In this document: positions 9,020 through 16,295 of the stretch, in pieces
Layout: the number at the start of each line of letters is the position of its first letter
How positions within the stretch are numbered: position 1 is the first letter of the stretch
NCBI RefSeq assembly: GCF_036647415.1
Contig: NZ_JAVXKG010000004.1
Span: forward strand, 93,505-157,504
Length of the DNA stretch: 64,000 bases
DNA from: Empedobacter sp036647415
GTDB taxonomy: Bacteria > Bacteroidota > Bacteroidia > Flavobacteriales > Weeksellaceae
Direction of reading: 5' to 3'
The notes under the pieces: generated by a model
What the model saw: only the letters and a program-made list of their open reading frames with translations
What the model was told of the DNA's origin: nothing
The model's database searches: none
Made by a program: the position numbers and the translations under genes

Positions 9020-9334
9020 ATGATGACAACAGGTTTTATTTTATTGGGAATTACAGGAATTTGGAGTTTCTTGGTTTATTTGGTTTTCGGACTTATTTGC
9101 GCGGCGATTGCTAAGGCTATTATGCCTGGACAAGATCCTGGAGGGTTTTGGGTTACTGCTTTAATTGGTATTGTTGGTGCTTATTTAGGTGCTTATATGA
9201 GAACACTTATAGGAATTTCTCATGATGGTGAAGTAAGTTTCTTTAGTCCGTTAGATTGGATATTTTCTATTTTAGGGTCTTTAATTTTATTATTTATCTG
9301 GAAAAAGTTAATTGCTCCGATGCTTAATAAATAA
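9020..9334 (+). CDS. GlsB/YeaQ/YmgE-family small membrane protein
   Basis: 104 residues with three hydrophobic segments (about 8-35, 43-60 and 80-95). GLICAAIAKAIMPGQDPGGFW and the ALIGIVGAYLG stretch are typical of the transglycosylase-associated/GlsB stress family. The molecular function of the family is poorly defined; members are often induced by general stress. An alternative start is the adjacent second ATG. It stands alone between glmM (divergent) and a strong terminator. Confidence 0.85.
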   Translation: MMTTGFILLGITGIWSFLVYLVFGLICAAIAKAIMPGQDPGGFWVTALIGIVGAYLGAYMRTLIGISHDGEVSFFSPLDWIFSILGSLILLFIWKKLIAPMLNK

Positions 9335-9354
9335 TTATAAGAATGCGTTAAATT

Positions 9355-9393
9355 AAAAAATCCCTTTAGCTAAAATAGCTAAAGGGATTTTTT
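9355..9393. terminator. Bidirectional intrinsic terminator
   Basis: Perfect 17-bp stem (9355-9371 with 9377-9393), 5-nt loop, with A and T runs at the two ends. It separates the convergent GlsB-family and acetate transporter genes and can serve both. Confidence 0.92.
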
Positions 9394-9396
9394 AAT

Positions 9397-9963
9397 TTAT
9401 AATGGAAGAATGTTCTTCTCATATTTTTTGTTAATCATAATTGCAGAAGCTTCATAAAACGCTATAAAACCACAAACAATTCCTGTGTAACCAGCAACGT
9501 GAATTATTTGTTCACTTCCTGTAAAGTTACCTGCGGCTAATAAAAAGAATAACAAGGTAAGCGATGCGAATAATAATTTACCAGTTAGATTTCCTTTTAA
9601 TGTTTGTATAAAATTGATTAACGTAAATAATCCCCACATTCCTAAATAACATCCCATTGCATTACCATCTGGTTTTTCTACTCCAAACATTGGTGCAATC
9701 CATGTAAATACTAATGTTAACCAAAAAGCGCCGTATGCCATAAATGCAATACTTCCAAAATCATTTCCTTTTTTCCATTCCATAACTCCAGCTATAAACT
9801 GAGCTCCTCCACCAAAGAAAATACCCATTCCCATAATCATACTATTTACAGGGAAAAAACCTGCATTATGTATATTTAGAAGAATAGTTGTCATTGCAAA
9901 ACCAAATAATCCTAATGGACCAGGATTCGCAGTTTGATCTGTAATTTTGTAAAAATCATTCAT
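9397..9963 (-). CDS. satP: Acetate/succinate transporter, GPR1/FUN34/SatP family
   Basis: 188 residues when started at the ATG at 9963. I prefer this to the longer frame from 10044 because the extra 27 residues do not resemble the family, and AAAAAG precedes the chosen ATG. The protein follows E. coli SatP along its length: NPGPLGLFGFAMTTILLN with the family NPxG motif near the N terminus, MGIFFGGGAQFIAGVMEWKKGN, and six hydrophobic helices, ending in the NILPL tail. SatP-type channels carry acetate and succinate across the inner membrane. Transcribed on its own; tandem terminators of the yidC unit lie upstream. Confidence 0.9.
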   Translation of the reverse strand: MNDFYKITDQTANPGPLGLFGFAMTTILLNIHNAGFFPVNSMIMGMGIFFGGGAQFIAGVMEWKKGNDFGSIAFMAYGAFWLTLVFTWIAPMFGVEKPDGNAMGCYLGMWGLFTLINFIQTLKGNLTGKLLFASLTLLFFLLAAGNFTGSEQIIHVAGYTGIVCGFIAFYEASAIMINKKYEKNILPL

Positions 9964-10097
9964 CTTTTTATTATTTAAAGACAATGATAATCTGAAAATA
10001 ATAAATAACAAACTATTTATCAATAAAAAGTGTATGTTGTACACTAGTTAGCTGATTGTAATTGGATAAATTATTAATAATAAAATAATTAAATCAA

Positions 10098-10118
10098 TAA
10101 AAAAATCAGTGTCCTGAT
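10098..10118 (-). terminator. Second, weaker terminator downstream of yidC
   Basis: On the minus strand a 6-bp stem (AATCAG/CTGATT with a 4-nt loop) is followed by a run of T. It lies just past the stronger hairpin at 10125-10156, so the two form a tandem terminator. Confidence 0.55.
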
Positions 10119-10124
10119 TAAATA

Positions 10125-10156
10125 AAAAATCCGTTAATTATTATTAACGGATTTTT
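10125..10156 (-). terminator. Intrinsic terminator of pyrG-yidC
   Basis: 14-bp stem (10125-10138 with 10143-10156), 4-nt loop, ending in a T run when read on the minus strand, 20 nt after the yidC stop codon. Confidence 0.88.
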
Positions 10157-10176
10157 AAGATTATTTGAAAGAAATA

Positions 10177-12021
10177 TTATTTCTTCTTATTATTTTTTTG
10201 TTGCTCTTGCATTTCTTGTGCTTGTTGCATCATGTTTTGCATTTTCGAAGCAAACTTACCTTGTTTTTTAGGTTTCGTTTTATTTGTTTCAATAATTTGA
10301 TGAATCTTAGCTTCATTTATCATAAACTTCTTGATGTACAATACAATGAAGATATTAATAGCATTGGATACTAAGTAATACCAAGATAATCCAGATGCAT
10401 AATTGTTTAAGAAAACAAAGAAGAATACTGGCATTACATACATCATGTACTTCATGAATTGCATATTTGGCATACCTTCTTGTTGTGGCATTTGGAAATT
10501 ATCCATAGATCCTGAAATTTTGAAATAAATCATCATTGCTACAATATACAATACAGCAAATATACTTAAGTGTCCATTTAATAATGGAACCCATTCTGGT
10601 AATCTAATAATGTCATCATAAGCCGTTAAGTCATCTACAAACCAAAAAGGAACTCCTCTTAAATCAATCAAGTTAGGGAAGAAGCGGAATAAGGCATAAA
10701 AGATAGGAATTTGTAACAATGCTGGTAAACATCCTGCTAAAGGATTAATACCTGCTGTGCGATAAATTTCCATTGTCTCTTGTTGCTTTTTCATTGCATC
10801 TTTAGAGTCTTTGTACTTTTCGTTGATTGCGTTCAGTTCTGGACGAACTACTTTCATCAAAGCAGATTGACGGTATTGTTTGTACATAACTGGTGATAAA
10901 ATTAACTTAACAACAATTGTCATTAAGAAAATTACCCAACCGTATGTGATACCTACAGAAGCTAACCACTTAAAGATATTTAAAAAGAAATATTTATTTA
11001 ACCAACCAAATAATCCCCAACCAAAATCAATTAAGTTTTGAAATCCTTTGTCGTTATAACTTGTCAGCATTTTATAATCTAATGGAATAAAATCCCATGT
11101 AAATTTATAGTTCATTTCACTGTTTTTTAATTCCATTTGAGAATTTAAGTGAAAATGTTTACTGTGTGTTAAATCTTCTTTTTCAGAATTTTTAGATCCT
11201 CCATTTGTATTCTTAAAACCTTCGTCATAAGATAATACAGATGCAAAAAACTGTTGTTTATTTGCAACCCACGAAATAGATTCTTCTTCGTTCCACTCAT
11301 CAGCTCCAAATAATTCATATTCGATGTCTTTGTTTCCTTTGAATTGAAAATAGGTATGTGACCAATATTTTTCTTGATCTTTTCCTTTTTCTGTACTAAA
11401 AGCATCCATAGTCCAAGCTAAGTCTACTTTGTTATCTGCCGTAATGTTAGATAAACCTTGTGTCTTAACTTCAAAATCAATTCCGTAAGCATTTCCTAAT
11501 GTGTAGATATACTGAATTTGACTATTTTGTGCATTCGCAGTAAATGTAATAATAGTGTTATTTGCATTTTTTTGTACTACAGGTACAAAAACCAAATCGG
11601 CTACATTAAGAACAGCTCCCTGTTTTGTTTTGAATGACAAGTTAAATTTACTCGATCCGTTTTTTATTAAATGTAAAGGATCTTTGTTTCCGTCTTTTTT
11701 CGCGTCATAGGCATCAAATCCGATAATTTCTACATCAGAAATTTGAGCACCTTTTGGTGAAAACTTAACTTTTAATTTATCATTACTTACTTCAACATCT
11801 TTTGCAAGTGTAGAATCTACAGCTTGAAAAGCTTGTGTTGTAGCTGTTTTGTTTAATTGTGCTTGCTTTTGCTCTTGTTGCTGTTTCTGAACTAATTCTT
11901 TCTTTTCAGCTTCGATTTGTTCTTCCGAAGGCTTATTCAAGAAATAGAAAACACCAAAAAGAATGGCAATTAATACGAAACCAATCGTTTGGTTAAAATC
12001 AAATTTTTTCTCTTGTTGCAT
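10177..12021 (-). CDS. yidC: Membrane protein insertase YidC
   Basis: 614 residues, the long Gram-negative form. It has an N-terminal membrane helix (about 10-27), a large periplasmic beta-rich domain (about 60-340), then the conserved insertase core of five helices with a cytoplasmic coiled loop (SALMKVVRPELNAINEKYKDS). The C-terminal tail is Lys/Gln-rich, ending in KKK, as is common for ribosome-interacting YidC tails. YidC inserts and folds inner-membrane proteins with or without SecYEG. Its start codon overlaps the 3' end of pyrG by 23 nt, so the genes are translationally linked. Confidence 0.95.
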   Translation of the reverse strand: MQQEKKFDFNQTIGFVLIAILFGVFYFLNKPSEEQIEAEKKELVQKQQQEQKQAQLNKTATTQAFQAVDSTLAKDVEVSNDKLKVKFSPKGAQISDVEIIGFDAYDAKKDGNKDPLHLIKNGSSKFNLSFKTKQGAVLNVADLVFVPVVQKNANNTIITFTANAQNSQIQYIYTLGNAYGIDFEVKTQGLSNITADNKVDLAWTMDAFSTEKGKDQEKYWSHTYFQFKGNKDIEYELFGADEWNEEESISWVANKQQFFASVLSYDEGFKNTNGGSKNSEKEDLTHSKHFHLNSQMELKNSEMNYKFTWDFIPLDYKMLTSYNDKGFQNLIDFGWGLFGWLNKYFFLNIFKWLASVGITYGWVIFLMTIVVKLILSPVMYKQYRQSALMKVVRPELNAINEKYKDSKDAMKKQQETMEIYRTAGINPLAGCLPALLQIPIFYALFRFFPNLIDLRGVPFWFVDDLTAYDDIIRLPEWVPLLNGHLSIFAVLYIVAMMIYFKISGSMDNFQMPQQEGMPNMQFMKYMMYVMPVFFFVFLNNYASGLSWYYLVSNAINIFIVLYIKKFMINEAKIHQIIETNKTKPKKQGKFASKMQNMMQQAQEMQEQQKNNKKK

Positions 12022-13651
12022 TTAATAAATCATTTTGTTTATTGGACAAAGCCGCTTCGATAAAACTTATAAATAAAGGATGTGGCGAAGCAACTGTACT
12101 CTTGTATTCCGGATGGAATTGTACACCAATATAATACGGGTGTTGTTTATGTTCTAAAATTTCGACTAAATCCGTTTCTGGGTTTTTACCAACTGGCATA
12201 AATCCATTTTCTACGAATTCTGAATAATACTCGTTATTAAATTCATATCTATGACGATGACGCTCTAAAATTGTAGTTGTGTTGTAAACATTCTGTATTT
12301 TAGAACCTTCTGTTAATTCACATTTCCAATTTCCTAAACGCATTGTTCCTCCTTTATCCGATACATCTTTTTGATCTTCCATCAAACTAATTACTGGATG
12401 TGGAGTTGTTAAATCCATTTCTGCAGAATCTGCTTTTTCGTAACCTAATACATTACGAGCAAATTCTATCGCCATAATTTGCATTCCCAAACAAATTCCT
12501 AACGTTGGGACATTGTTGCGACGTGCATAATTTGCTGCGATTATTTTTCCTAAAATTCCACGATCTCCAAAACCTGGAGCAATTAATACACCTGAAACAC
12601 CTTTCAACATTTCGCCAACATTGTCTTCTGTAATATCACCAGAATAAACCCAACGTACTTTTACGCTTGTTTCACAAGTTGCAGCGGCATGTGTAAATGC
12701 TTCTGTAATTGATTTATAAGAATCGTGTAGCGAAACATATTTACCAACTAAGGCAATTTCTATTTCGTTTTTAGGATTTTTATGGTTGTTCAAGAATTTA
12801 TTCCAAACTGTAAAATCTGGGTCTTGATCAGCTGGCAAATCTAAGCCTTTTAAAACAACTTCGTCAAAATTTTGTTCATGTAATAAAAATGGAACTTCAT
12901 AAATTGTATCCGCATCCATACATTCGATCACATTTTCTTTGCGAACATTACAGAATTGAGCCAATTTAGCTTTTACATCTTTTGGTAAATGATGTTCAGT
13001 TCGTGTTACTAAAACATTCGCCTGAATACCACTTTCCATTAATGTACGAACAGAATGTTGAGTTGGTTTTGTTTTTAATTCGCCTGAAGCAGCTAAAAAT
13101 GGAACTAAAGTTAGGTGAATAACCAAAGAGTTATGTTCTCCTAATTCCCAGTTTAGTTGACGAATAGTTTCGATATAAGGTAAAGATTCTATATCTCCGA
13201 CAGTTCCACCAATTTCGGTAATAATGATATCATAATCACCTGTGTTACCTAATAATTTGATACGACGTTTGATTTCGTTTGTGATATGAGGAACAACTTG
13301 AACTGTTTTTCCTAAATAATCTCCACGACGTTCTTTTTCTATAACGGTTTGATAAATTCGACCTGTAGTAACAGAGTTAGCACGTGATGTAGCGCGGTTC
13401 AAAAAGCGCTCATAATGTCCTAAATCTAAATCAGTTTCTGCACCATCTTCCGTTACATAGCATTCACCATGCTCGTAAGGATTAAGTGTTCCTGGGTCTA
13501 CATTTATATAAGGATCTAATTTTTGTATAGTAACCCTATATCCTCTTGCTTCTAGTAGCATTCCTAATGAAGATGCTACAATTCCTTTCCCTAACGACGA
13601 TGTTACTCCTCCGGTAACGAAAATGTACTTTGCTGTTTTGCTTGTTTCCAT
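11999..13651 (-). CDS. pyrG: CTP synthase
   Basis: 550 residues. The N-terminal synthetase domain begins YIFVTGGVTSSLGKG (P-loop about 18-23); the C-terminal class I glutamine amidotransferase domain has the GICLGMQ nucleophile loop (C387) and the HPE triad element (H513, E515). It makes CTP from UTP, ATP and glutamine in the cytoplasm. A TAnnTTTG box lies 24-31 nt upstream (13675-13682). The gene leads the pyrG-yidC unit and overlaps yidC by 23 nt. No truncation or missing catalytic residue is seen. Confidence 0.97.
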   Translation of the reverse strand: METSKTAKYIFVTGGVTSSLGKGIVASSLGMLLEARGYRVTIQKLDPYINVDPGTLNPYEHGECYVTEDGAETDLDLGHYERFLNRATSRANSVTTGRIYQTVIEKERRGDYLGKTVQVVPHITNEIKRRIKLLGNTGDYDIIITEIGGTVGDIESLPYIETIRQLNWELGEHNSLVIHLTLVPFLAASGELKTKPTQHSVRTLMESGIQANVLVTRTEHHLPKDVKAKLAQFCNVRKENVIECMDADTIYEVPFLLHEQNFDEVVLKGLDLPADQDPDFTVWNKFLNNHKNPKNEIEIALVGKYVSLHDSYKSITEAFTHAAATCETSVKVRWVYSGDITEDNVGEMLKGVSGVLIAPGFGDRGILGKIIAANYARRNNVPTLGICLGMQIMAIEFARNVLGYEKADSAEMDLTTPHPVISLMEDQKDVSDKGGTMRLGNWKCELTEGSKIQNVYNTTTILERHRHRYEFNNEYYSEFVENGFMPVGKNPETDLVEILEHKQHPYYIGVQFHPEYKSTVASPHPLFISFIEAALSNKQNDLLNATREKI

Positions 13652-13674
13652 TGAAATATTTAAATCAATGGTTG

Positions 13675-13682
13675 CAAATTTA
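13675..13682 (-). promoter_or_regulatory. -7 promoter box of pyrG-yidC
   Basis: Minus-strand TAAATTTG, a match to the Bacteroidetes TAnnTTTG box, 24 nt before the pyrG start. It implies a leader of about 20 nt. Confidence 0.65.
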
Positions 13683-13734
13683 AGAATAAATAATGGGGTA
13701 AAAAAAAGTGTAGTGTTATTTTAAGAAAAATAAA

Positions 13735-13836
13735 AATAGGCAAGCGATCTACATCACACCGCTACAACCGTATACCTTTGCTACGTTCCCGTCCTGGAGG
13801 ATTAAACAGGAGCTGGTTGTGTAGGACTTGCCTATT
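13735..13836 (-). ncRNA. ffs: Signal recognition particle RNA (small bacterial type)
   Basis: About 102 nt. The ends pair as a 10-bp closing stem (AATAGGCAAG at the 5' end, CTTGCCTATT at the 3' end). The middle holds the conserved SRP apical region: a CTGTTTAA segment, then CCAGGACGGGAACGTAGCAA, corresponding to the GGAA tetraloop and asymmetric loop bound by Ffh in E. coli 4.5S RNA. The arms form a long hairpin. The 3' end runs into a T-rich stretch that can terminate transcription. It lies 83 bp upstream of pyrG on the same strand. A -7 box sits immediately 5' (13838-13845). Exact ends are inferred from the closing stem. Confidence 0.88.
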
Positions 13837-13837
13837 G

Positions 13838-13845
13838 CAAAGGTA
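13838..13845 (-). promoter_or_regulatory. -7 promoter box of the SRP RNA
   Basis: Minus-strand TACCTTTG matches TAnnTTTG and ends 2 nt before the first base of the SRP RNA closing stem, which is where transcription would be expected to begin. This supports both calls. Confidence 0.7.
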
Positions 13846-14018
13846 ATAATGTTTTTTAAAAATAAAAGAATTTTAATGAAAGTTTTTCGTAATTTTAATA
13901 GATTTTTCTATTTCTATTTCATTTTGAATAGATTATGATAAAATAAAATTGTCTTAATTTTTTATATTTACTTTTCTAAATCATACAAATTAATAGATAA
14001 AGAATTAAGGGATATAAT

Positions 14019-14026
14019 TATCTTTG
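14019..14026 (+). promoter_or_regulatory. -7 promoter box placed 4 nt before the DUF4199 start codon
   Basis: TATCTTTG matches TAnnTTTG; the G is separated from the ATG at 14031 by only 4 nt. The transcript should therefore be leaderless or nearly so. Confidence 0.6.
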
Positions 14027-14030
14027 CAAA

Positions 14031-14600
14031 ATGATAAGTTTCAATAATATTTTTAAAAATGCATTAGTGCTAACGGGAATTACCTTAGTATTGTTTTTTG
14101 CACTATACTTCTATTTTTCGTTAAACGGAACTGTTTCTATAGAAGATTATTATACCTACAGTTTTATCATCTGTTGTTTTGTTGTTTTACCTATTTATGC
14201 GATTTATTGTTTCTTTACAATTTTCAAACTTGCAAAATCAAAAGCAATTAACTATACATCTGTTGATGATTTGATGACTTTTAAAGATGGTTTTAAAGTC
14301 GGATTTTACACTATTTTCTTTGCAGGAATTATTAGTTTAATTGTTATTTTTGTGTTTTTTAACACCTATGGATTATGGTTACAAGATGAATTAAAACAGT
14401 GGCTATGGAACACGATTACCTATAATCCGACAGATCCAGGCTTGAAAAAATATTTAGAATCAAAACCAGATTCATTGAGTTATAAAACGATTAATTTATT
14501 TACAATAAAAAATTTCTTCGGTTTATTTTCAATTTTCTTATCTTTCTACATTGCTATTTCGGCATTGTTTTCGCAATTCTTAAAAAAACGTGTTTTTTAA
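14031..14600 (+). CDS. DUF4199-family membrane protein
   Basis: 189 residues with four hydrophobic segments (about 10-30, 43-65, 92-113 and 158-182). It resembles the DUF4199 proteins that sit directly upstream of a GT2 glycosyltransferase in many Flavobacteriia; here the GT2 gene follows after 3 nt, so the two are probably translated together. Function is unknown; a role as a membrane partner of the glycosyltransferase is only an inference from conserved adjacency. First gene of a four-gene unit. The promoter box is placed so close that the mRNA would be almost leaderless. Confidence 0.8.
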   Translation: MISFNNIFKNALVLTGITLVLFFALYFYFSLNGTVSIEDYYTYSFIICCFVVLPIYAIYCFFTIFKLAKSKAINYTSVDDLMTFKDGFKVGFYTIFFAGIISLIVIFVFFNTYGLWLQDELKQWLWNTITYNPTDPGLKKYLESKPDSLSYKTINLFTIKNFFGLFSIFLSFYIAISALFSQFLKKRVF

Positions 14601-14603
14601 CAT

Positions 14604-15566
14604 ATGGATATTTCAGTTGTAGTTCCTTTATTGAACGAACAAGATTCTTTGGAAGAGTTATTCTATCGAATCAAAAAAGTGTGTGAGCAAAATGATTTCT
14701 CATTCGAGGTAATTTTCGTTGATGACGGAAGTACAGATGATTCTTGGCAAATTATAGAATATATGGCCAACTTCAATCCAGAAGTAAAAGGAATTAAATT
14801 TCGTAAAAACTATGGTAAATCGCCAGCATTAAGTGCAGCTTTCAAAGAAGTGAAAGGTGACGTTGTGATTACTATGGATGCAGATTTACAAGATTTTCCT
14901 GAAGAAATTCCTTCTTTATATAATATGCTGAAAAATAAAAAAGCAGATATTGTTTCAGGTTGGAAAGAAAATCGTCAAGATAATAAATTGACAAAAAATT
15001 TACCTTCAAAATTATTTAATGGTGTTGCACGTAAAACTTCTGGCGTACAATTACATGATTTTAACTGTGGTTTGAAAGCATATCGTTGGGAGGTAACGCA
15101 GAATATAGAGTTGTATGGTGATATGCACCGTTATATTCCTGTTTTAGCTAAAAATGCAGGTTATTCGAATATTACAGAGAAAAAAGTAAAACATCAAGCA
15201 CGTAAATATGGTGTTTCTAAATTTGGAGCAAATCGTTTTGTAAATGGTTTCTTAGATTTGATTACGCTTTATTTTACATCGAAATTTGGTAATAAACCAA
15301 TGCATATTTTCGGTTTATTAGGAACATTGATGTTTATTTTAGGATTTTTTGCTTCATTTTATTTAGGAATAGAAAAATTATATAAAGTATATATTTCGCA
15401 CACATCAGCGCCATTGGTTACAGAAAGTCCTTACTTTTATATTTCTATGGTCTTTATGATTTTAGGAACTCAGTTATTTTTGGCGGGATTTTTGGGCGAA
15501 TTAATTGTTCGTAATAATCGCGAAAAACAATTATATTTAGTTCAGAAAGAAATCAATCTAAATTAA
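14604..15566 (+). CDS. Family 2 glycosyltransferase (polyprenyl-phosphate type)
   Basis: 320 residues. The N-terminal GT-A domain has VVVPLLNEQDSLEEL, the acceptor/donor motif FVDDGSTDDSW, and the metal-binding MDADLQD. The C terminus has two membrane helices (about 233-255 and 272-297). This is the architecture of GtrB/ArnC/dolichol-phosphate mannosyltransferase-like enzymes, which load one sugar onto a polyprenyl phosphate on the cytoplasmic face of the inner membrane. The sugar is not predictable here. It sits between a DUF4199 gene and a DUF2807 lipoprotein gene in a close-packed operon. Confidence 0.9.
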   Translation: MDISVVVPLLNEQDSLEELFYRIKKVCEQNDFSFEVIFVDDGSTDDSWQIIEYMANFNPEVKGIKFRKNYGKSPALSAAFKEVKGDVVITMDADLQDFPEEIPSLYNMLKNKKADIVSGWKENRQDNKLTKNLPSKLFNGVARKTSGVQLHDFNCGLKAYRWEVTQNIELYGDMHRYIPVLAKNAGYSNITEKKVKHQARKYGVSKFGANRFVNGFLDLITLYFTSKFGNKPMHIFGLLGTLMFILGFFASFYLGIEKLYKVYISHTSAPLVTESPYFYISMVFMILGTQLFLAGFLGELIVRNNREKQLYLVQKEINLN

Positions 15567-15581
15567 TAAAATCAACCAACT

Positions 15582-16286
15582 ATGAAAAAAGCTTTATTAT
15601 TAGGATTATTAACTTTTGTTGTAACCTCATGTTCATCGTCTATTGACGGAGATGGCGTAGCAACAGCTCAAAAAGAGTACACAGCAAGTAGCATCAAAGA
15701 TTTGAATGTTTCTTGTAATTGTAATGTAATTCTTGTGCCTGGAAATAAAACAGGTGTAAAAGTAGAATCGCATCAAAATATTATTGATAATTTGGTCGTC
15801 GATGCAAAAAATAATTCATTAGATATTACAGAAAAAAGTAATGTAGATCAATACAGTGCTTATGATATTTATGTTTATGTAACGCGCGATTTAGAAAAAT
15901 TAAAAATAGACAAACAAACTTCTTTAACAACTTCAGGAACTTTAAATGTTGATGAATTGGCATTAGAAGTAAACGATCAAGCCAAAATAAATCAGACTTT
16001 TTTGATAACAAATAATTTTGATTTAAAAGCAGATGATCAATCTAATATTATGTTAGAAGGAACCGCAGGAACCATGAAAGTGAAAGCTTATGGTGAAGCA
16101 AAGCTTAATTTGTTTAAATATGAAGTAAACGAAGCTGATATTACAACAGATGACAATGCGTTATTAGATATCAATGCTCGTCAAACTTTATATGGTTCTG
16201 CAAAAGGAAATTCAATCGTAAATTTTATGGGTGATCCTAACAAGGATACAAAAATAACTGACCGCGCCCAAGTACTAAAAAAATAA
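15582..16286 (+). CDS. DUF2807 (head GIN domain) lipoprotein
   Basis: 234 residues. A lipoprotein signal peptide ends in VVTSC (C17 is the lipidated residue). The rest is a repetitive beta-rich fold with alternating residues (LEVNDQAKI, FDLKADDQSNI, MKVKAYGEAKL, ADITTDDNALL), typical of DUF2807 proteins, which are predicted to form a beta-helix. The family is abundant in Bacteroidetes envelopes; function is unknown, with adhesin-like roles proposed. It lies 15 nt after the GT2 gene and 9 nt before a phosphosugar mutase gene. Confidence 0.85.
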   Translation: MKKALLLGLLTFVVTSCSSSIDGDGVATAQKEYTASSIKDLNVSCNCNVILVPGNKTGVKVESHQNIIDNLVVDAKNNSLDITEKSNVDQYSAYDIYVYVTRDLEKLKIDKQTSLTTSGTLNVDELALEVNDQAKINQTFLITNNFDLKADDQSNIMLEGTAGTMKVKAYGEAKLNLFKYEVNEADITTDDNALLDINARQTLYGSAKGNSIVNFMGDPNKDTKITDRAQVLKK

Positions 16287-16295
16287 TAGACAAGA

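Noticed and set aside
9964..10044. N-terminal extension of the acetate transporter
   Set aside because: The extra 27 residues have no counterpart in the SatP family, and the downstream ATG has a better upstream context.
13652..14030. tRNA or riboswitch in the pyrG upstream region
   Set aside because: The folded segment is fully explained by SRP RNA; no cloverleaf or known aptamer motif was seen here or in any other gap.
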